Source: Flavobacterium notoginsengisoli
Lineage (GTDB): Bacteria; Bacteroidota; Bacteroidia; Flavobacteriales; Flavobacteriaceae
Direction: 5' to 3'
DNA: 64,000 nucleotides
Assembly: GCF_014207905.1 (NCBI RefSeq)
Contig: NZ_JACHLB010000003.1
Location: forward strand, 496,001-560,000
Each line of letters opens with the position of its first letter. Position 1 is the stretch's first letter. The notes beneath the pieces are model-generated. The model worked only from the letters and a program-made list of their open reading frames with translations. It did not search any database and was not told the origin of the DNA. This document shows, piece by piece, positions 62,426 through 64,000 of this stretch. A program made the translations under genes and the position numbers.

Positions 62426-63667
62426 TTAATTATTTAGCGAAGAAAGTGCATCTGCCATCTCTTGTCCGTAAACCGACCACGGTCTTGTTTGTGCTTTGTT
62501 TTGGGCCGCTAACCCATATTGCTCCAATAATTCTGGTTTTTCTATTATTCTGTTAATTACCTCTTTTATAGCTTCTGAAGAACCTGATGGCACAATCCAT
62601 CCATCTTTTTCATTTTCTATTAAATCGGGACCAGCTGTACGATCTGTTGTAATGACAGGAATTCCTTGCGACATTGCTTCTGTAATTACCAAACCAAATC
62701 CTTCAAATAGTGAAGGAAAAACAAAAACATCATGTTCTTTCATGCATTCGAGTACTTGATCATGAGATAAAGACGGAATCCAATTATGCTTTTCTAACGC
62801 TTTGTTTAATGCCTCACAATGACCAACCGATTTATGCCCTACTACTGTCAATTCTACTTTATCTTGTAATTCTTCAACAGCATCAAATAAATAAGAGATT
62901 CCTTTGCGCTGTGATAATCCGCCAATAAATAAAACTTTAAGTTTTCTGTTTTCTAAAGGCAGATATTTTTTCTGTTCTTTAACCTCAGGAAAACCGTATG
63001 GAATAACTTTTATCTCTGCTAGATTTCCTGTATATTCTTGGAGTGTTTTTTTAGTAAAACTGCTAGCGACAAAAATGACATCTGCCAAAGCCAATTCTTG
63101 ATCTTTTTTATTCAGTTTCTCTTCTGAATCATTAAAACCCGTAAGTGTGCTTGACCAATCTGGATTAAGATCAAATTCTTTTTGCATCAATAAACGAGCA
63201 CTTTTCCAATAACCAATTGGCAAATCATAAATGCACTGAAGTCCTAATTGTTTAGCTTCTTTGAAAGTAGATAAAGCTCCATCTTCGTAAGCATAAACTG
63301 CTGCTAGTCCATTTTTTTTTGCTTTGGCTAAATTATTGGCAGTCCATTTATCGTGTTCTTGATAGACATTATCAATACAAAAAATACCTTTTTCGTGTTT
63401 TATTAAAAAATCTAAATTCAGTTTAGAAGCTAACAAACGTCCAAACTCAAAAAAAGATTTAGACTTTGTATATGGCTGCCAAGCTTTATTTAAGCTTCTT
63501 CTTTTTAAATCTTTTAATTTTGGATTGTTTCCTAATTTAAAAAGCAATTGATCAGGAAAAATAGCAACTGATGTAAATAATTTAAACAAAAGCTGATTCT
63601 TTAGTAATCCAGTTACTAAATTTTTTGAATTTGCATTTAAAGTCGGATGAGAAACAAGCAGCTTCAT
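62426..63667 (-). CDS. family 4 glycosyltransferase
   Basis: The 413-residue protein is a GT4 with a long N-terminal acceptor domain (VSHPTLNANSKNLVTGLL, KHEKGIFCIDNVYQEHDKW) and a clear C-domain: VLFIGGLSQRKGISYL, FPSLFEGFGLVITEAMSQG (E-x7-E) and GWIVPSGSSEAIKEV. Its start overlaps the upstream gene stop by 4 bases. Confidence 0.9.
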   Translation of the reverse strand: MKLLVSHPTLNANSKNLVTGLLKNQLLFKLFTSVAIFPDQLLFKLGNNPKLKDLKRRSLNKAWQPYTKSKSFFEFGRLLASKLNLDFLIKHEKGIFCIDNVYQEHDKWTANNLAKAKKNGLAAVYAYEDGALSTFKEAKQLGLQCIYDLPIGYWKSARLLMQKEFDLNPDWSSTLTGFNDSEEKLNKKDQELALADVIFVASSFTKKTLQEYTGNLAEIKVIPYGFPEVKEQKKYLPLENRKLKVLFIGGLSQRKGISYLFDAVEELQDKVELTVVGHKSVGHCEALNKALEKHNWIPSLSHDQVLECMKEHDVFVFPSLFEGFGLVITEAMSQGIPVITTDRTAGPDLIENEKDGWIVPSGSSEAIKEVINRIIEKPELLEQYGLAAQNKAQTRPWSVYGQEMADALSSLNN

Positions 63668-64000
63668 AAAACAGAAATTGAATTAATAAACTGGTCGGCC
63701 ATATTGTTCAAATTAGCTCCTTCGATATTCATTGGAACTATATTTAGATTATTTTTTTCGTATTTAATGATTTGCGGAATTACATACTTGCCTTTTGTTG
63801 GAGTCCAATTGCGTGACACACAGATTGTATTAAGCTGATGTTCTTTATAAGCGGCATAAACTCCGCTTTTTTCGCTTTGGTAATAAGGCGTTGTAGATAT
63901 TCCGAAATCACTATTTCTAAGCACTTGCGAAATCACATTTTCTGGCTGAATACCTAAAACTTCATAACGAATATTGTAATAATCTAATATCGCAGTGTAA
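63664..64000 (-). CDS. probable glycosyltransferase, C-terminal part (cut by window end)
   Basis: The frame stays open to the window edge, reading YTAILDYYNIRYEVLGIQPE before the first visible in-frame GTG (63936), so this is the C-terminal 110 residues or so of a larger protein. The part DFGISTTPYYQSEKSGVYAA resembles the donor-domain segment of GT-B transferases that need a nearby EKSG-type motif. It is in the same operon, with the next gene overlapping by 4 bases. Confidence 0.7.
   Translation of the reverse strand, partial: YTAILDYYNIRYEVLGIQPENVISQVLRNSDFGISTTPYYQSEKSGVYAAYKEHQLNTICVSRNWTPTKGKYVIPQIIKYEKNNLNIVPMNIEGANLNNMADQFINSISVL

Overview
The window is a contiguous stretch of a Flavobacterium-like (Bacteroidota, family Flavobacteriaceae) chromosome. 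The evidence is very AT-rich DNA, intergenic Bacteroidota-type promoters (TTG, about 19 nt, TAnnTTTG), bacillithiol synthesis (BshA), LptD, TamB and MlaD-like envelope genes of Bacteroidota type, a formimidoylglutamase, and palindromic or tandem intergenic repeats typical of flavobacteria. No phage, insertion sequence, CRISPR array, rRNA or tRNA gene was seen. The only RNA gene I can support is the small SRP RNA near 6.0 kb.

Layout. 0-3 kb: a LytS/LytTR two-component pair (kinase cut by the window edge) and a FucP-type sugar transporter. 3-6 kb: a transaldolase, an SDR enzyme, small membrane proteins and SRP RNA. 6-12 kb: a glutaminyl cyclotransferase lipoprotein, two histidine-degradation enzymes (hutI, hutG) on either side of a coiled-coil membrane protein, and a DEAD-box helicase. 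12-18.5 kb: a TPR hybrid histidine kinase, a dicarboxylate symporter, chorismate synthase, an LpxH-like phosphoesterase and a small beta-barrel protein. 18.5-25.5 kb: a PrcB-like lipoprotein, bshA, a split membrane Fe-S oxidoreductase, an MCE protein and a cell-wall amidase. 25.5-37 kb: lptD, ridA, a glycolytic cluster (mgsA, sugar kinase, gap, pfkA) and the giant tamB. 37-49 kb: tsaD, rsmE, a TrmH-type methyltransferase, an M43 metalloprotease, an AI-2E-type permease, a VanX-like peptidase, a fatty-acid desaturase, a small divergent regulator module and the outer-membrane phospholipase pldA. 50.2-64 kb: one long minus-strand exopolysaccharide operon running in from the right edge.

How genes work together. 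The exopolysaccharide operon has an initiating sugar-phosphate transferase, at least six glycosyltransferases, an acetyltransferase, a UDP-xylose synthase, a Wzy-like polymerase, a Wza-type exporter and a Wzc-type tyrosine kinase. This is a nearly complete Wzx/Wzy pathway whose flippase is not in view. Envelope genes (MCE, amidase, lptD, tamB, LpxH-like, pldA) form a second theme, and glycolysis with its methylglyoxal side branch forms a third.

I found no clear new defence or mobile system. The most interesting signals are non-coding: short tandem repeats of different units that sit at or beside stop codons, a perfect 28-bp inverted repeat, two candidate structured dispersed elements, a 600-bp hairpin-rich gap at the 3' end of the exopolysaccharide operon next to a degenerate receiver-like protein, a divergent mini-regulator module, and an excess of TTG start codons in envelope genes.
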